A DNA stretch of 64,000 nucleotides, from positions 248,001 through 312,000 of the forward strand of contig WHUZ01000014.1 in the NCBI GenBank assembly GCA_015179045.1, given 5' to 3'. A program made the translations under genes and the position numbers. Below, in pieces: positions 21,754 through 32,990 of the stretch; the stretch's first letter is position 1, and each line of letters begins with the position of its first letter. Below the pieces are notes generated by a model. That model was not told the DNA's origin and did no database searches. It was given only the letters and a program-made list of their open reading frames with translations. The DNA comes from Kalaharituber pfeilii. Its lineage: Eukaryota > Ascomycota > Pezizomycetes > Pezizales > Pezizaceae.

Positions 21754-23207
21754 TCACAACTCCTCATCTACCGCCTCCGCAACTGGCGTCTCGGTTTCTG
21801 CCTCCTTCTCGCTCACAATCGTCGCTGCACTCGACACAACTTCCTCACTAGCCTCGACCTTCACCGGCTTTGGCTGCTCCTCGATAATAGCAGGTGGTCG
21901 GCGAGTCGGATGCAGGGATTCGTGGATGAGCTTTTTATACCCGATGACGGCTTTGTAGAGGTCGGATTTGAGGATGTGCTCGTTGTCGCCATGGGCAACG
22001 AGGATTCTAGAGCAAGTGTTAGTGAGAGCAATTGAGGGTAGTGAGGGAAAGGGAGCTTACGACCCGGGCCCATAAAGGTACTTTTTGTGGTCGCCATAGA
22101 GGTTAGGGACGTCGGTTCCATAGGAGCAGACGGTAGTCTCGAAGCCTATAACGCAGCTTGTGAGATCTTTGTAGGTCCGCGACATAGTAGGCAGAGTAGG
22201 ACGATCAACTTACCCTCAACATCATAATCCAACTCAACCGGCCCATAATGCGGCCTTTCCTCCCACACAATTCTGACCCCTTCCACACTCCCCACCGCCT
22301 CGTTGATCAATCTCACTGTCTCCTTCAAATCTCCCGCAATCCTCACGCTCCCAATCGCCTTCGCCTTATCCGGCACGACATTCGCGGCAACTCCTCCCTC
22401 AATCTGGCCAATGTTAATAGTCGAGTTTCCCAGTAAGCTACTGACTGGGAGCTGCAGATTATCCAGCCCATACAGAACCTTGATCAGGTTGCTATTCGCG
22501 TTGATTCCCAAGTGGGGATACCCAGAATGGGCTGCTCTCCCCTCACTAATAACTTCAAACTCCGCAATTCCTTTATGCCCAACAGCGAGCTTAAGCTCCG
22601 TCGGCTCTCCAAAGATGACCGTCTTCCACCCAGGGTTGAGCGCGTTTGCAGTTTTCATTCCGTCACCCGTGATTTCCTCCCCCACAACATAGAGCATGGC
22701 AATATCTCCCTCCCCAATTGCCCCCTCATTCCACAACTCCTCCACTGCCATAATCTGCGCCGCGACCGAGCCCTTCGCATCGCTGCTTCCGCGCCCATAC
22801 ACCGCGGTCGGCGTCTCTCTATACGGAATAAACGGTGGCACAACGTCGATATGCGACGTGATCAACGTATTTGTCTCCCTCTTGCTCCCAATATACGCAA
22901 ACACATTCTCGCGATTCTCACCCACGGCCTGAGTCTCGACGGTGAAGTTCCTCGACACTAGATACGTGGCAAGCCACTCTGCTACCGCCTTCTCGTCCCC
23001 GGTGATTGAGGGAATCTCAATGAGATTCTTGTGCAGCAGCAACAGTGCAGAGTTGTCGAGCGGGCTTGCAATCTTTCGGAGGAAACTAGGGAATGACAGA
23101 CTAGCAACTTTGGACTTGAGCGAGTCGAGCAAAGATGCGCGTGCGGTGATGGAGAGGAGAAGCAGGGTTGTTGTTGTTGTTGTGATTGTAGGGTTGCAGA
23201 GCTTCAT
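21754..23207 (-). CDS. Peptidase M20 family protein (secreted or vacuolar carboxypeptidase/deacetylase)
   Basis: Three exons on the minus strand, 23207-22214, 22145-22061 and 22006-21754, give 443 aa. The N-terminus (MKLCNPT, a Thr run, then LLLLSITARA) is a signal peptide. Metal and catalytic residues of M20 dinuclear zinc peptidases are in order: SHIDVVPPF (His, Asp), GRGSSDAKG (bridging Asp), VVGEEITGDG (catalytic Glu plus metal Glu), FGEPTELKLAVGHKG, and LVAHGDNEHI near the end. The dimerisation domain contains AHSGYPHLGINA. The C-terminal ~40 residues are a Glu/Val-rich tail. Relatives include ArgE/DapE and fungal secreted peptidases; the substrate cannot be read from sequence. It converges with BUD23. 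Confidence 0.9.
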
Positions 23208-23599
23208 GGCTGAAGCTGAGTGGTAAACAAAAGAAGTTACTTACGCTCGGGCTAGTGAAGGAGGAATCAGAAAGAGCAAAGCTACGTATAGGCACAAAAA
23301 TCGCTAAGCAAGTGTAAGAGCACAAAGTTCAGAGAGCTTTGGGAAATGTGGGGGTGTGTTGGATAAGGTTAGATAGAAGGGAACACTTCAAGGACAGTGC
23401 AAGAAGGCTACTAATACTTGTTACTAGTGAGGTGCAGAATGACTGTGTAATCCTGCACTACCGCGACCCCTGGCCAGAACTGAGAATCGCTGCCTGGGCG
23501 GCGTGTCGTACGAACCATCGCACAGCAGCAAGCATAGGGACAATTCTCCATTAATCAAAGTGCCACACTTGAGGTGTTATGAATATACTTTCAGAAAGC

Positions 23600-24850
23600 A
23601 ATACAGGTGCAAAGATACAGGCCCAGGTCCAGATAAACATCGCAAAAGCCCGCAACAAAGATGCAATATCATCTCAGTTGATTATCTCCCGTGCTCATCG
23701 CACCATTGCGTACCCACACAACACTCTCCTACCGAATCAACATTGTCGCTGCATGCCTTCTTCCGATTCAAATATGCGTTTGAGTTCACACTCTTCAAGT
23801 CCATAATACTATTGCACCCCTCCCGAGTTACAATTCCGCCTGTCCTAACATGTATCTGTTCCTCCGATGCCATGTGCTTGCCATGTATGTCTTTCATATT
23901 GAAAGGAATAGTAACTCAACAATCTTGGCCCCGTTTTCCATACTTCAAGTTGATAGCATCTCTTACACTGCCACAATGCCAATGCACCCGCATGCTTTCC
24001 AACTCTATCCAGTCCTTGACGCAGTCTCATGGCCATTCCAAGCATTATTATATTGTGAAACAGGACGATACCATCCCCTAGACCTTCACATTGTTGACCT
24101 GCTTTAAAGAGTGATGAGGATATCCAGCTAGTAGTGTATTGACTGACTATACTTCTACCAAAGAATGGTATACTATGACTTAGTAAATTTGCCGCAGGTC
24201 CCTTTTTCACAATTAGGGATCCTAAATTCGGCCTGCCAAAGACCTTATACTATGAAAACGTCATATAAATAATCTGCTGTAGTCGAAATGTCGCTGAGAT
24301 CTATACTTTTCGCCATCGAATAGATCAAACTCTGGCCAGCTGAGCCCAACATAATGTTAGCCAGCGATAGTCAAATTGAATTATGTGAAGTTCTTGACAT
24401 TGGCCTCGGCAAGGGTAGGCATCGTAAGGAACGAGAAGTCTTGGTTTGTTCTAACCATTCCTCAATGTCTTTCGTTGTTCCAATAGCATTTTCCAGTCTT
24501 GAGCTAACTCTCTAGCCCCTATCAAGCTTATATGAGTGTCTCAGTGATATCATTATATGATTCCTTTTACCCTTAACCTTTCCAGCTCCTTGTAATGCTC
24601 GAAGTACAACTTCGCCCCAGCTGTTGCATTTGCGGCAAAAACAATGCCCCAATCATTCTCGTTTGAATTCAAAAATCTGAGTATATGCTTTCATATATCC
24701 CCAATGTATCTCGTTGCAAACATGGGGACATGGTGAATCTATACGTGGGCTTCCAGCTACTTGAGAATTTAGTATGATGACGACTGATCATCGATGAAAT
24801 ATGTAGAGTGTAAAGTGGTTCCAGAGTGATCAAGGTAGGTAACATCTAAT
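23600..24850 (-). pseudogene. Decayed molybdenum cofactor sulfurase (MOCOS-like)
   Basis: Conserved blocks of the class V aminotransferase domain of Moco sulfurase appear in the right order on the minus strand, in shifting frames and with stops: VTYLDHSGTTLY (about 24845), WGIVFAANATAGAKLYFEHY (about 24650), SLIGARELAQDW (about 24530), YKVFGRPNLGSLIVKKGP (about 24250-24200), HNIIMLGMAMRLRQGLDRVG (about 24050), IHVRTGGIV (about 23850) and DDIASLLRAFAMF (about 23670). Several frame changes and in-frame stops rule out an intact product. The functional enzyme would sulfurate Moco for xanthine dehydrogenase-type enzymes. The ends are approximate. The region just upstream (24850-25170) has more coding-like sequence that I cannot assign. 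Confidence 0.75.
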
Positions 24851-25987
24851 GAAGTGTTAGTATACAGCTTAATGTATATTATCAATTTTCAGGCATCAGG
24901 CAATGAGAAGTATATACTACTTGTACTTATATACTTTGAAGAATAGATATTCGCACTCGAGATGTACGCGACGAGCCTATTTGCAACGTATTCAACAGGC
25001 GCAAAATAGTCTCTCCACTTGAGCGTTATGTCTGTTTCGAGAGGTCCTTCCATCTGCATTGGGTAATAGATCTGGCACTTGACTGTCGTAACTTGGCATC
25101 CTAAGAATGATTCTCAACACCGCCGCCGTTTCTCCACTACAGCCATTGATAATGAATGTGCTGTTATTCAGATATTTATATCAGTGGGTGCAGAGCGAAG
25201 TACACTTTTCGTGAAACTCGAGACAGAAAGGGATTTGCGGTTGACAAGGTGACGCCTCCCCTTCAGCGGGCAATTTAGCAGACGTATCTCGTAGTGTCAT
25301 ACGGTAAACATGTTGAGACAGAACCGGCGCACTCATTTTTTGGCTTCTTGCTGAAGAAACTCTGGAGATATAAGAATCACCTAATATGACACTAAGAAGG
25401 ATGGATATGTTGGAGCTGTGGAGGTGGTCATCGTAGCGTTGGGGATTTGTAGGGTTGTTGACGCGCGATACCTAAGTGTGCGAGGTGATATTTACTTACA
25501 TTTTTCATCCAATCAAAGGAGGGTGTTGCGATTTTCGGTAACTTGGAACGGCGAAGTGAACTCTCCTCGCATCCAGGTAGTGATCTTGTCCCCAGATGGC
25601 AAACTACATGTGAGGTTTTTATCGACTGACAAGTGCACCTGCTGAGAGCATGAAATGAATTCTCATGTTACGCCTACAAGTCCGATATATACCATTAAGA
25701 GAACATGAAATTGATTGAAAGGAAACGATTCGCCGAAACCCAAATGAAGATAAGAAGAGAAACTTGCAAAAAGCATGCCATCCATTTTTTCAATTCCCCA
25801 CTTTCCAATCACGCACTCGATTGTGCTGTTGTGATGTGATTAGAATATGATACCCGTCGCGAAAATCCCAGAACTTTTACTTTTCTAGGTACATTCCCCG
25901 GGGTAGATGTTGCCACAAGAAAGCAAATGAAACAGATAGCCCTTCTCTGTAACCCACTACAGCATTTGCTTATGGCAATTGATGAGC
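24851..25987. other. Intergenic region upstream of the Moco sulfurase remnant
   Basis: No supported gene. On the minus strand about 25170-24930 reads in a coding-like way (for example ETDITLKWRDYFAPVEYVAN), but I recognise no family. It may be an upstream exon of the neighbouring pseudogene or another remnant. The end overlaps the RPL11 3' UTR. Confidence 0.45.
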
Positions 25988-26838
25988 TTATCGGACGGTG
26001 GCGTCATACTTGGCCTTGAACCACTTGATGGTGTCAGCCTGGGTAATCCTGTGGGAAGCGCCGATCCTAGAAGTGCATCGCTTGCGGCGAGTAACTCGTT
26101 GGCCGGGCCGCGACCTGAATTTAATGTGAGCATCAAATTTACAATGAGAGGGTACCGGAATCGAAGCTTACATGATACAGTAAAAATCCATACCATAAAT
26201 ACCGATGGCAGGATCGTACTTTATACCCAAATCGATGTGCTCGGAGATACCGAAACCAAAGTTACCGGTGGCGGAAAAGTTCTTCTTTCGTAATTCGTAT
26301 TCCTTGACCTTCAACCCTCTCTCAAGAATTTCCTCGGCCTTGGGACCACGGACGGTTACATGGACGGCAATCTTTTCGTTTCTATATTAACCCAGAGGCG
26401 GATGGAAGATAGGCCAAACCAATTAGCAACCGGACTCCTAAACCCGCTTCTCATACATTTCTCTTCCGATTTCGCGAACTAAGAAAGCAAAGAGAGCGGG
26501 AGATATATGTTATGTTGATTACCTTCTGATACCGAAGGTTCGGACGGTAAATCGGGCCTTTGAATAGACGGGGGTTTGACCGGAAAGTTGCTCGAGCACC
26601 TTGGCAGCACGGGTAAGTCTGTCACCAGATTCACCAACGCAAATGTTGAGGACGAGCTTCTCAATCCTGAGCGAGAGAGTCAGTTGACTGTTATTATAAT
26701 GTTGAAATTGATTTAGAATTCCTCATGCACCTGAGCTCCCTCATGGGGTTGGAGGCCTTTCCTTCTGCCTGTGCCCATGCCGTTAGCATGCTAAACTCCC
26801 TTCAAAACAAGCATTTGAATTGCTCCCAAACGCACCAT
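25988..26838 (-). CDS. RPL11: 60S ribosomal protein uL5 (L11)
   Basis: Five exons on the minus strand: 26838-26836, 26768-26731, 26666-26523, 26381-26172 and 26114-25988, giving 173 aa, the family length. Exon 1 is the start codon alone, and an intron follows the ATG directly. The product runs [97 protein letters not shown] and ends [13 protein letters not shown]. uL5 binds 5S rRNA and uL18 in the central protuberance. It is transcribed divergently from SMB1, 462 bp away. Confidence 0.96.
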
Positions 26839-27300
26839 GGTAAATGATCAAGAGGGTCTGGTGATATGTGTTTTTCTAGGCTTCTAGGCGGATTGATTCT
26901 TTGCCAGGTCGTCGGTTCAGTCAATGTCGTCAATATCTCTCGTATCTTCACTAATTTCGGAGCTAGTTTCAACTGAAGTTTCCAACGAGCATAATCGTGG
27001 GTTGGCTCAGGGCATGCCCTATCTCACAGCGTGCGGCAGCTGTGGCTTGTTGCGGCTCAGCACCTGCTTGGCGGCATGCTGAGTCAGTAACGTTTGTTTG
27101 ATGCCAAGACAAGTTCCGCCAACAACCCACGCTAGGTGAACATCCAACGTCCATGAAGACACAAGCAGCAGAGAGCCTCAACCGTTCCCACTCATCGTCA
27201 TCAATCAATTGTCTATCGGCGGGATAGGTAACTTCCAGGCCTCATCACCTTATTAATAATCTGTCTCTCGGTAACAGGCATCTGAGAACAAACCGTCAAG
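26839..27300. promoter_or_regulatory. Shared divergent promoter region RPL11 / SMB1
   Basis: The two start codons (RPL11 minus, SMB1 plus) are 462 bp apart with no gene between them, so both promoters must sit here. I do not see an obvious TATA box, and I cannot assign specific factor sites by eye. Confidence 0.6.
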
Positions 27301-28316
27301 ATGTCGAAAACGCAAGGAAAAATGGTAGGTCTCCCCTGCCGCCACTGCGAACTATGAAGCTTGCATGTTGACCAGAAACTGATATAAAAGTGAACAGGCC
27401 AATCTCGTATGTCACGTCCATTCGCGTTTTTCATCCTCCTTAGGGCGCATATAAGCTAATGGATAGTCTATAGATCAATTATCGTATGAGAGTTACGATG
27501 AATGATGGAAGGCAGCTCACGGGAACCCTCTTGGCGTTTGATAAGGTCCAGTGTCATTTTAGCTGAATATGCTACCTACATGAATACTGACATCGAGTAG
27601 CATATGAACATTGTCCTTGCAGATACGGAGGAGTTCCGACGCATAAAGAAAAAGCCAACCAAATCGTAAGCTTATTAGACCCCATTTTATGCTGTTCTGT
27701 TGCGGGGAACTTACAATATTTGATCCTACAATACTCAGTTCGTTCTAACCATTATATGCTGTTAAATAGGGCGCCTGCTAGTGCACCAATTACATCAGAA
27801 GAGAAACGAACTCTGGGTCTCGTTATCCTACGAGGTGTCACCATCGTCTCCATCTCCGTTGAAGGTCCTCCTCCAGCGGACCCCTCCGCGCGTCTCGGTA
27901 CCGGAACCACTCCAGGCGCACCTGCTGGTGCTGCAGGAGTTGCAGCTACGGGGCCAGGTATTGCAAGACCGACTGGACGAGGATTACCGATATTAGGAAT
28001 GGGTGCCCCAGGTGGACCTATGGGAGGGATACCTCCACCAGGTGCCCCACCAATGGCTGGATTGGCTGGACCTATGAGGGGAATGGGTGGACTTCCCGGC
28101 GGACCACCACCGCCAGGAGGCATGATACCGGGCATGCCTCCACCACCGGGCATGATGGGTGGCCCTCCACCACCTGGATTCCCTGCTCCTCCTGGTATAT
28201 GACTCCATTCCAAACACTATTTGTTTAATGCAAAGCTGACATACACTCCAGGATTTCAACCGCCTGGAGCTGGACGTGGCTTTCCCCCTCCACCTCCTGG
28301 TTTCCCCGGGAGGTAG
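27301..28316 (+). CDS. SMB1: Small nuclear ribonucleoprotein SmB (Sm-B/B')
   Basis: Six exons: 27301-27324, 27398-27406, 27474-27545, 27601-27665, 27770-28194 and 28252-28316, giving 219 aa. The Sm1/Sm2 fold reads [40 protein letters not shown] and [29 protein letters not shown]. The C-terminal half is a Gly/Pro/Met-rich tail ([20 protein letters not shown]) typical of SmB and a target for GYF/WW domain binding. It is part of the heptameric Sm ring on U1, U2, U4 and U5 snRNAs. Exon 2 is only nine bases (Ala-Asn-Leu). The second intron begins GTATGT and the third has an unusual GTCCAG donor. Confidence 0.94.
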
Positions 28317-28863
28317 ACATTCATACTTTTTGGATATTGTGGCGCAGGGACGTATCGTGGGAGGCTTATGAGATCTCTACAGTTCAAGTTGGGCAGGCAT
28401 GTGAGGTCTCATAATGTTACTGCAGTCGGTGGGTTTACGGCACCATGCGACAGACCTCTATGAACGCTTTGGTGAAAACGCTGTGAGTATTTATAATGCC
28501 AAACTCAACACCACCAATCAACAATGGGCACCCTACATGAGGGATATTTAATGATTACGACAACGTGCAATATGTACTATAATTTCGTCATTCAGTTCTC
28601 TTGGCTTAGCATTACGATGCATGTACCAGCTTCACATTGTAGAACTTGATACCAATCACGTTCCTGTAGAAATGCTCATGGCCTGTTTCGTTCCCAGTTC
28701 ATCACCGTGCCAATACATTTCCATAATTTCACGAAGTATTATTTTATATGTAAGCTTTAACAAAGAAAGAAATTTACCGCTTAAAAGCCCTTTTGTTGCT
28801 GTGCTTAACCCAGTAATATAAATTCTGCTCAAACTGTCAATGAATCCGGGCAACCTCGGAAAT
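28317..28863. other. Convergent intergenic region SMB1 / eIF3j
   Basis: No gene seen in 547 bases; it is expected to hold both 3' UTRs. Confidence 0.65.
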
Positions 28864-29903
28864 CTACATAAAATCGTCACTGCAAAGGTTTGTTAGCACA
28901 TCAATATTATAAGTTTCTGGGAGGACTGAAAAACATACTCTACGAAGTCTTCATATGTCTTTGTATCCAACTTATCGTTATCCTTGCCCGCCGCACCGAC
29001 CAACGAGGTCTTCTTGGATCCCTTTGTCTTCTTGGTACCCTTCTCCGCAGCCTTCTCCTCTTTGAGCTTCTCGTTCGCGAGCGTCGTACATGTGCTTGCT
29101 ACTTTACGGATATGTTCACTACTCATGTCCTTAACCAAAAGCCGCGTCATCTCCTGTACAAACAGCGGGTAGTGCGCCTTGCGAATGTTTGCCCCGAGTA
29201 GCGGGACTAGGATTTCCTGGAGATCCGTGAACTGCTTCTTCGTACTTGGGTTGAAGATCGGGAGCACGGATAGGTCGATCGTCCTTGCGGGGTCCTTGGG
29301 GTCTGTGAGGGAGATTGCCTTGCGCTTGGCGTCGTCGCCCTTGGTGGTGTCGGGGCCGCCAGCTCGGTCTTCCACTGTCACACCAGCAAACAGGTCCACG
29401 GCATGCTTCAGATCATTCTCAATCTCCTCCTGCTGGAGCCGCCGTCGCCGTTCCTCAGGGGTCTCGTTCTCTCTAGCCAACCTCTCAGCCTCCTCCGCGG
29501 CCTTCCGTGCCGCCGACGCAGCCTTGTGATCCGCAATGCGCTCTGTCTTTGACTTCTTGTTTGCGGCAGCCTCCGCGGCGGCTTTGGAGGCCTTCTCGGC
29601 CTTCTCGCGCTCAGCTTCGGAGTCTTCTGCTTGGTCCCACGAATCGGGAAGCTATAACGATCTAGATGGTTAGCTGGGCGGAATTGCCGAAAGTGGGTTG
29701 GGGTGGGAGGTAAGGTGAGTGGGGGAAGATCTGGCATACGTCTTCGTTTTCTTCATCGTCCCATTTCTTGCCTACGGCGGTGGAGAAGGATTGCTTCTCG
29801 CCGGGGACTGATTCTTCATCGTCTGTAATTGCAGTATGGTTAGCATTCGATGTTGGCCGTTTTCTGACATCGTGGTACCAAGCTTACCCCAATTACCTGA
29901 CAT
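28864..29903 (-). CDS. HCR1: Eukaryotic translation initiation factor 3 subunit J
   Basis: Four exons on the minus strand, 29903-29888, 29822-29740, 29651-28939 and 28879-28864, give 275 aa. The acidic N-terminus holds the WDDEE motif (KKWDDEENEDLPDSWDQ). A long charged, Ala/Lys/Glu-rich coiled-coil stretch follows, then the conserved core (NPSTKKQFTDLQEILVPLL, KAHYPLFVQEMTRLLVKDMS, EHIRKVASTCTTLANEK). The last 16-bp exon completes the hallmark C-terminus YEDFVDDDFM. eIF3j binds the 40S decoding site and helps eIF3 loading and ribosome recycling. Confidence 0.94.
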
Positions 29904-30702
29904 ATTTAGTAATATTGTATGAGGTTCGTTGTCGTATGTTTAGATAACCAATTAATACTCCGCTTGCAGCTCTTAGTATATAATGGTAGTATGCTAGTAT
30001 GAGCCGAAGTGGTAATTCAGGTAGGCCTCCGGTGCAGATTGTCAGGGTCCTGGAGCGCGAAGTGTTGCATTGGTGGGTTATGGTGGGGTAGTGAGGCGGC
30101 TCTGAAAGTGCTTAAATATCTGCTTCAGTAAGGATAGCGGTTCTTGGAGGGGTAAATGGTCTTGGCAGGGCAACAGGGCAACGTCGGACGTGCAAAAGGT
30201 TGGGGTTAAGGTTGACTCGAACGACCCTGTTTAGCTCAATTTTCTCCGCGCTCAAAATAGGGATGCATAAAAGTTGTACCATAGAGAGTGTAAGAATTCC
30301 CCCTATATGTTTTTGTTACTCACAAGGCTTTAATGGCTCTGGTTGCAGAAAGACAGCTCCGAACAAAAGCGCTCTTAACTCACATAGAACTTTGAATACC
30401 CCATAGTTTGAATTACACTCCATCATACTTAATGCTCTACCGAGTTAAAAATACAAGTAGTAATTAAACACTGCTATACCTATCTAAGTCCCTTGCAGAA
30501 TATCTTTTGCCCTAGAAAATTTACAACTGAGTACATGCTGGTATATACTGTATATATACTGAAAGCAAGATGCAGAAAGAAACTTTATTCACGAGCTAAA
30601 GAACAAAGCAGGGGAACCCTTTAACTCCAATGTGGAACATGACGCAGCTCTAATCACGTCTTCATAGATCCTCCTCTCACTTTATAATCTATTTATATAA
30701 CT
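29904..30702. other. Intergenic region upstream of eIF3j
   Basis: No supported gene. The part next to 29903 is the eIF3j promoter. The distal part borders the isocitrate dehydrogenase pseudogene. Confidence 0.6.
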
Positions 30703-32990
30703 TCCATCATCTCAAGAATGGCATTCGTGAAGTCGGTAGTTGTATTGTTTCCTCCTATGTCCTTCGCCCTCACCTTACCCTCTCTAATAACATTGTATAC
30801 AGCTTGTGAAATCCTATAAAATAACTAAGAGGCTGTTTAGAGCATTGTAAGTGGTAATAATCAATACTCACCTTGTGGCTGGCTCGTCAGACCAAGGTGC
30901 CTCAACATTATTGTACCACTCAACAACAGTACAGTTGGATATGCTAGTCCAACATATCTGCAGCCTGGGTCAAAAACGATATATTCCTATCCTATGTTGC
31001 AGCCAGGGATAAGGCCTGGCCCTCCAACTAGAGCTGCGCCAATGTTGAACAAGGTGGACCTGTAAAGGTTTAATATAACTATCATAAAACATCAAATTGC
31101 TGAGGCTTGGAGACAGCCTGCATGGAAGCACTATCAATGAGAAGTCTTCAGCAACCAAGCTTAGGTAATTCTGCGCTACGTCGTAGAAGGTTTGTCAGAA
31201 AAGACCATCAAACTTCATGATGTTGGCCTTGTAGATACTAATAAACTTATTGCGACCGTTCACGTTGGCAAATTGAAAGGCGAATTCCGAGATTCGCTCA
31301 GATTTTTGCAGGTAATAATTTTTAAAGACTCTATAATACCACCCTTGATATTTTTACCAATCAAACACATGTCGACATTGGAGTGCTGGGTTTCGTAGCC
31401 TGGATATGATTGATGAGCACAAGTGAAACATAGATATCAAGCTCTCGACGGAGGGTGACATTGAATGACTGGTGACCAGACCTTTCCTTCGTAGAGGATA
31501 CTTAGAAGCCAAAAGATTACCATTAGTGTCGTATACACTCAATACGTATAGTGGTCACGAGGTTCCTTTACCCTTTCAATCCAACCTTATTCCGCCTCAG
31601 CGACAGTACAGATTCTTTAAGGGATCCTCAGAGTGCCATTTTTCGGTAACAATACCAGTAACACCCATTTGCTCCTACTCAACGGGAATTTTTCATGCCC
31701 TTTTTTTCTTTTTTTTCTTTTTTTTTTTTTTTTTTGAGGGGGGGGCTCTGCCCATGTGTGGAAGTATTCCAAGCGACAGAAAGAGAACAATGTGAAGAAA
31801 ACCAAAAACCAAAGACAAAACACAAGCACAAAAACAAAGAGACTATAGAATATCCCACTCTATCCTACATGAATTGTATATTCCACTATTCATCCACCTT
31901 CTTCATAATACCATAGATGAATTTACCAGCTATCTCTTTTCCAATTTTATCTGGATCAAGTGCTGCTTTAAATAGCATTAGATTAGATCCATATCCTCCG
32001 CTTAACACATAGTTCTTCCCAGAAGGAATCTCGAAGGTCTGAGAAGAACGGGCATTCCACCCATCACATGCCACTCATTTTGTACTCCCCTCCACATAAG
32101 CAAAGCCTATCTTCTCTTCTAATCTTCTTCCATCTCCCTGTTTCCATCGCCAATTTGTGTGCAGAATGCCTCATCCTTGCAATTGATGTTGCTAGCGAGA
32201 GCGATAATATAGTGACTACCTGCAATACTCCACTCTTTTGATCTTAACTATTGGTAAACAAATCAGCCACCTATCACTTGCAGCTATATCTGCTAATGAC
32301 TTCTTCCGAAAGTCTTCTCTTAAGGTTTTTGCAAACCTATCTGTCATCTGTTCCTCATTGATGTGCAACACTGCATGTTGTTCCAATCCCTTGCGAAAAT
32401 CCCAGTACCAACTCTGTCTTTTCGAAACTGCCAGTTGCATGGAGTCTCGTATTGCCCAACGAACAGGTCGATCCTCATTCACCTTCTCAGATATGGCATA
32501 TACAAAAAACCTCATTCGCAAATGCTCCAAGTGTTATGACAGTGGCAATTGTTCCAAATCATAAAGTACTGCCAATCTGTTGGTTTTTCGTGGAAGTCCC
32601 AATGCGAACCGAGCAAATTTGATTTGCGTATTATCTATCCGTTGTAGATAATCCTTTGAGAGACCTGCGGATGCTTCCCAAGCATAAATAAAATGGGGTT
32701 CCACCACCGCCTTGAATAAGCCAAACATATATATTGGGGGTAGGAGGCCAAGTCTTTTTCTCAGGATCATCAATGCCATCATACATGCTTCAGCTTTGAA
32801 GATAGTCTTCGACAGATTCAGTAACCCCAGCTCTAGTGCCGTCGCCTGGCGAGAACGACATCCTTTAGATTTCCCTCAGATTAGAGGTTGCAGAGTTATT
32901 AGATACGACATACCAGGAATTAAAGTAACTGTAAATTTTTTGCCGAATTTTGTAGGTTTGAAGATGTCAGAAGGGAAATATTGCCGTTGC
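30703..32990 (-). pseudogene. NAD-dependent isocitrate dehydrogenase subunit pseudogene, split by a LINE
   Basis: On the minus strand, reading from the 5' end: KFGKKFTVTLIPG (about 32955-32915), an apparent intron with GTATGT donor, then VTESV and a frame slip before TIFKAE (about 32830-32790). The LINE insertion follows. After it come PVE-stop-EQMGVTGIVTEKWHSED, LRRNKVGLKG, GHQSFNVTLRRELDIYVSLV, PGYETQHSNVDMCLI, GGIIESLKIIT, KSERISEFAFQFANVNGRNK, KANIMKF, SKPQQFDVL, NIGAALVGGPGLIPGCNIG, and finally ISQAVYNVIREGKVRAKDIG with NNTTTDFTNAILEMM, ending at 30703. Stops, a Trp-to-stop change and frameshifts rule out function. Retained introns show it is a duplicated gene, not a processed copy. The functional enzyme works in the TCA cycle and is presumably encoded elsewhere. 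Confidence 0.85.
31699..32783 (-). mobile_element. 5'-truncated, decayed non-LTR (LINE) retrotransposon copy
   Basis: Minus-strand fragments match the C-terminal part of a fungal LINE reverse transcriptase: LRKRLGLLPPIYMFGLFKAV, VEPHFIYAWEASAGLSKDYL, KFARFALGLPRKTNRLAVLY, then AVSKRQSWYWDFRKGLEQHA, SLADIAASDRWLICLPIVK. After a stop come MRHSAHKLAMETGRWKKI and a Cys-rich remnant (DRLCLCGGE). The copy ends in an A-rich tail (plus-strand T-run 31701-31735). The 5-bp direct repeat GCATG (minus sense) flanks it at 32784-32788 and 31694-31698, a target-site duplication. It sits inside the isocitrate dehydrogenase pseudogene. The Tad1/I-like clade assignment is my impression only. Confidence 0.85.
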
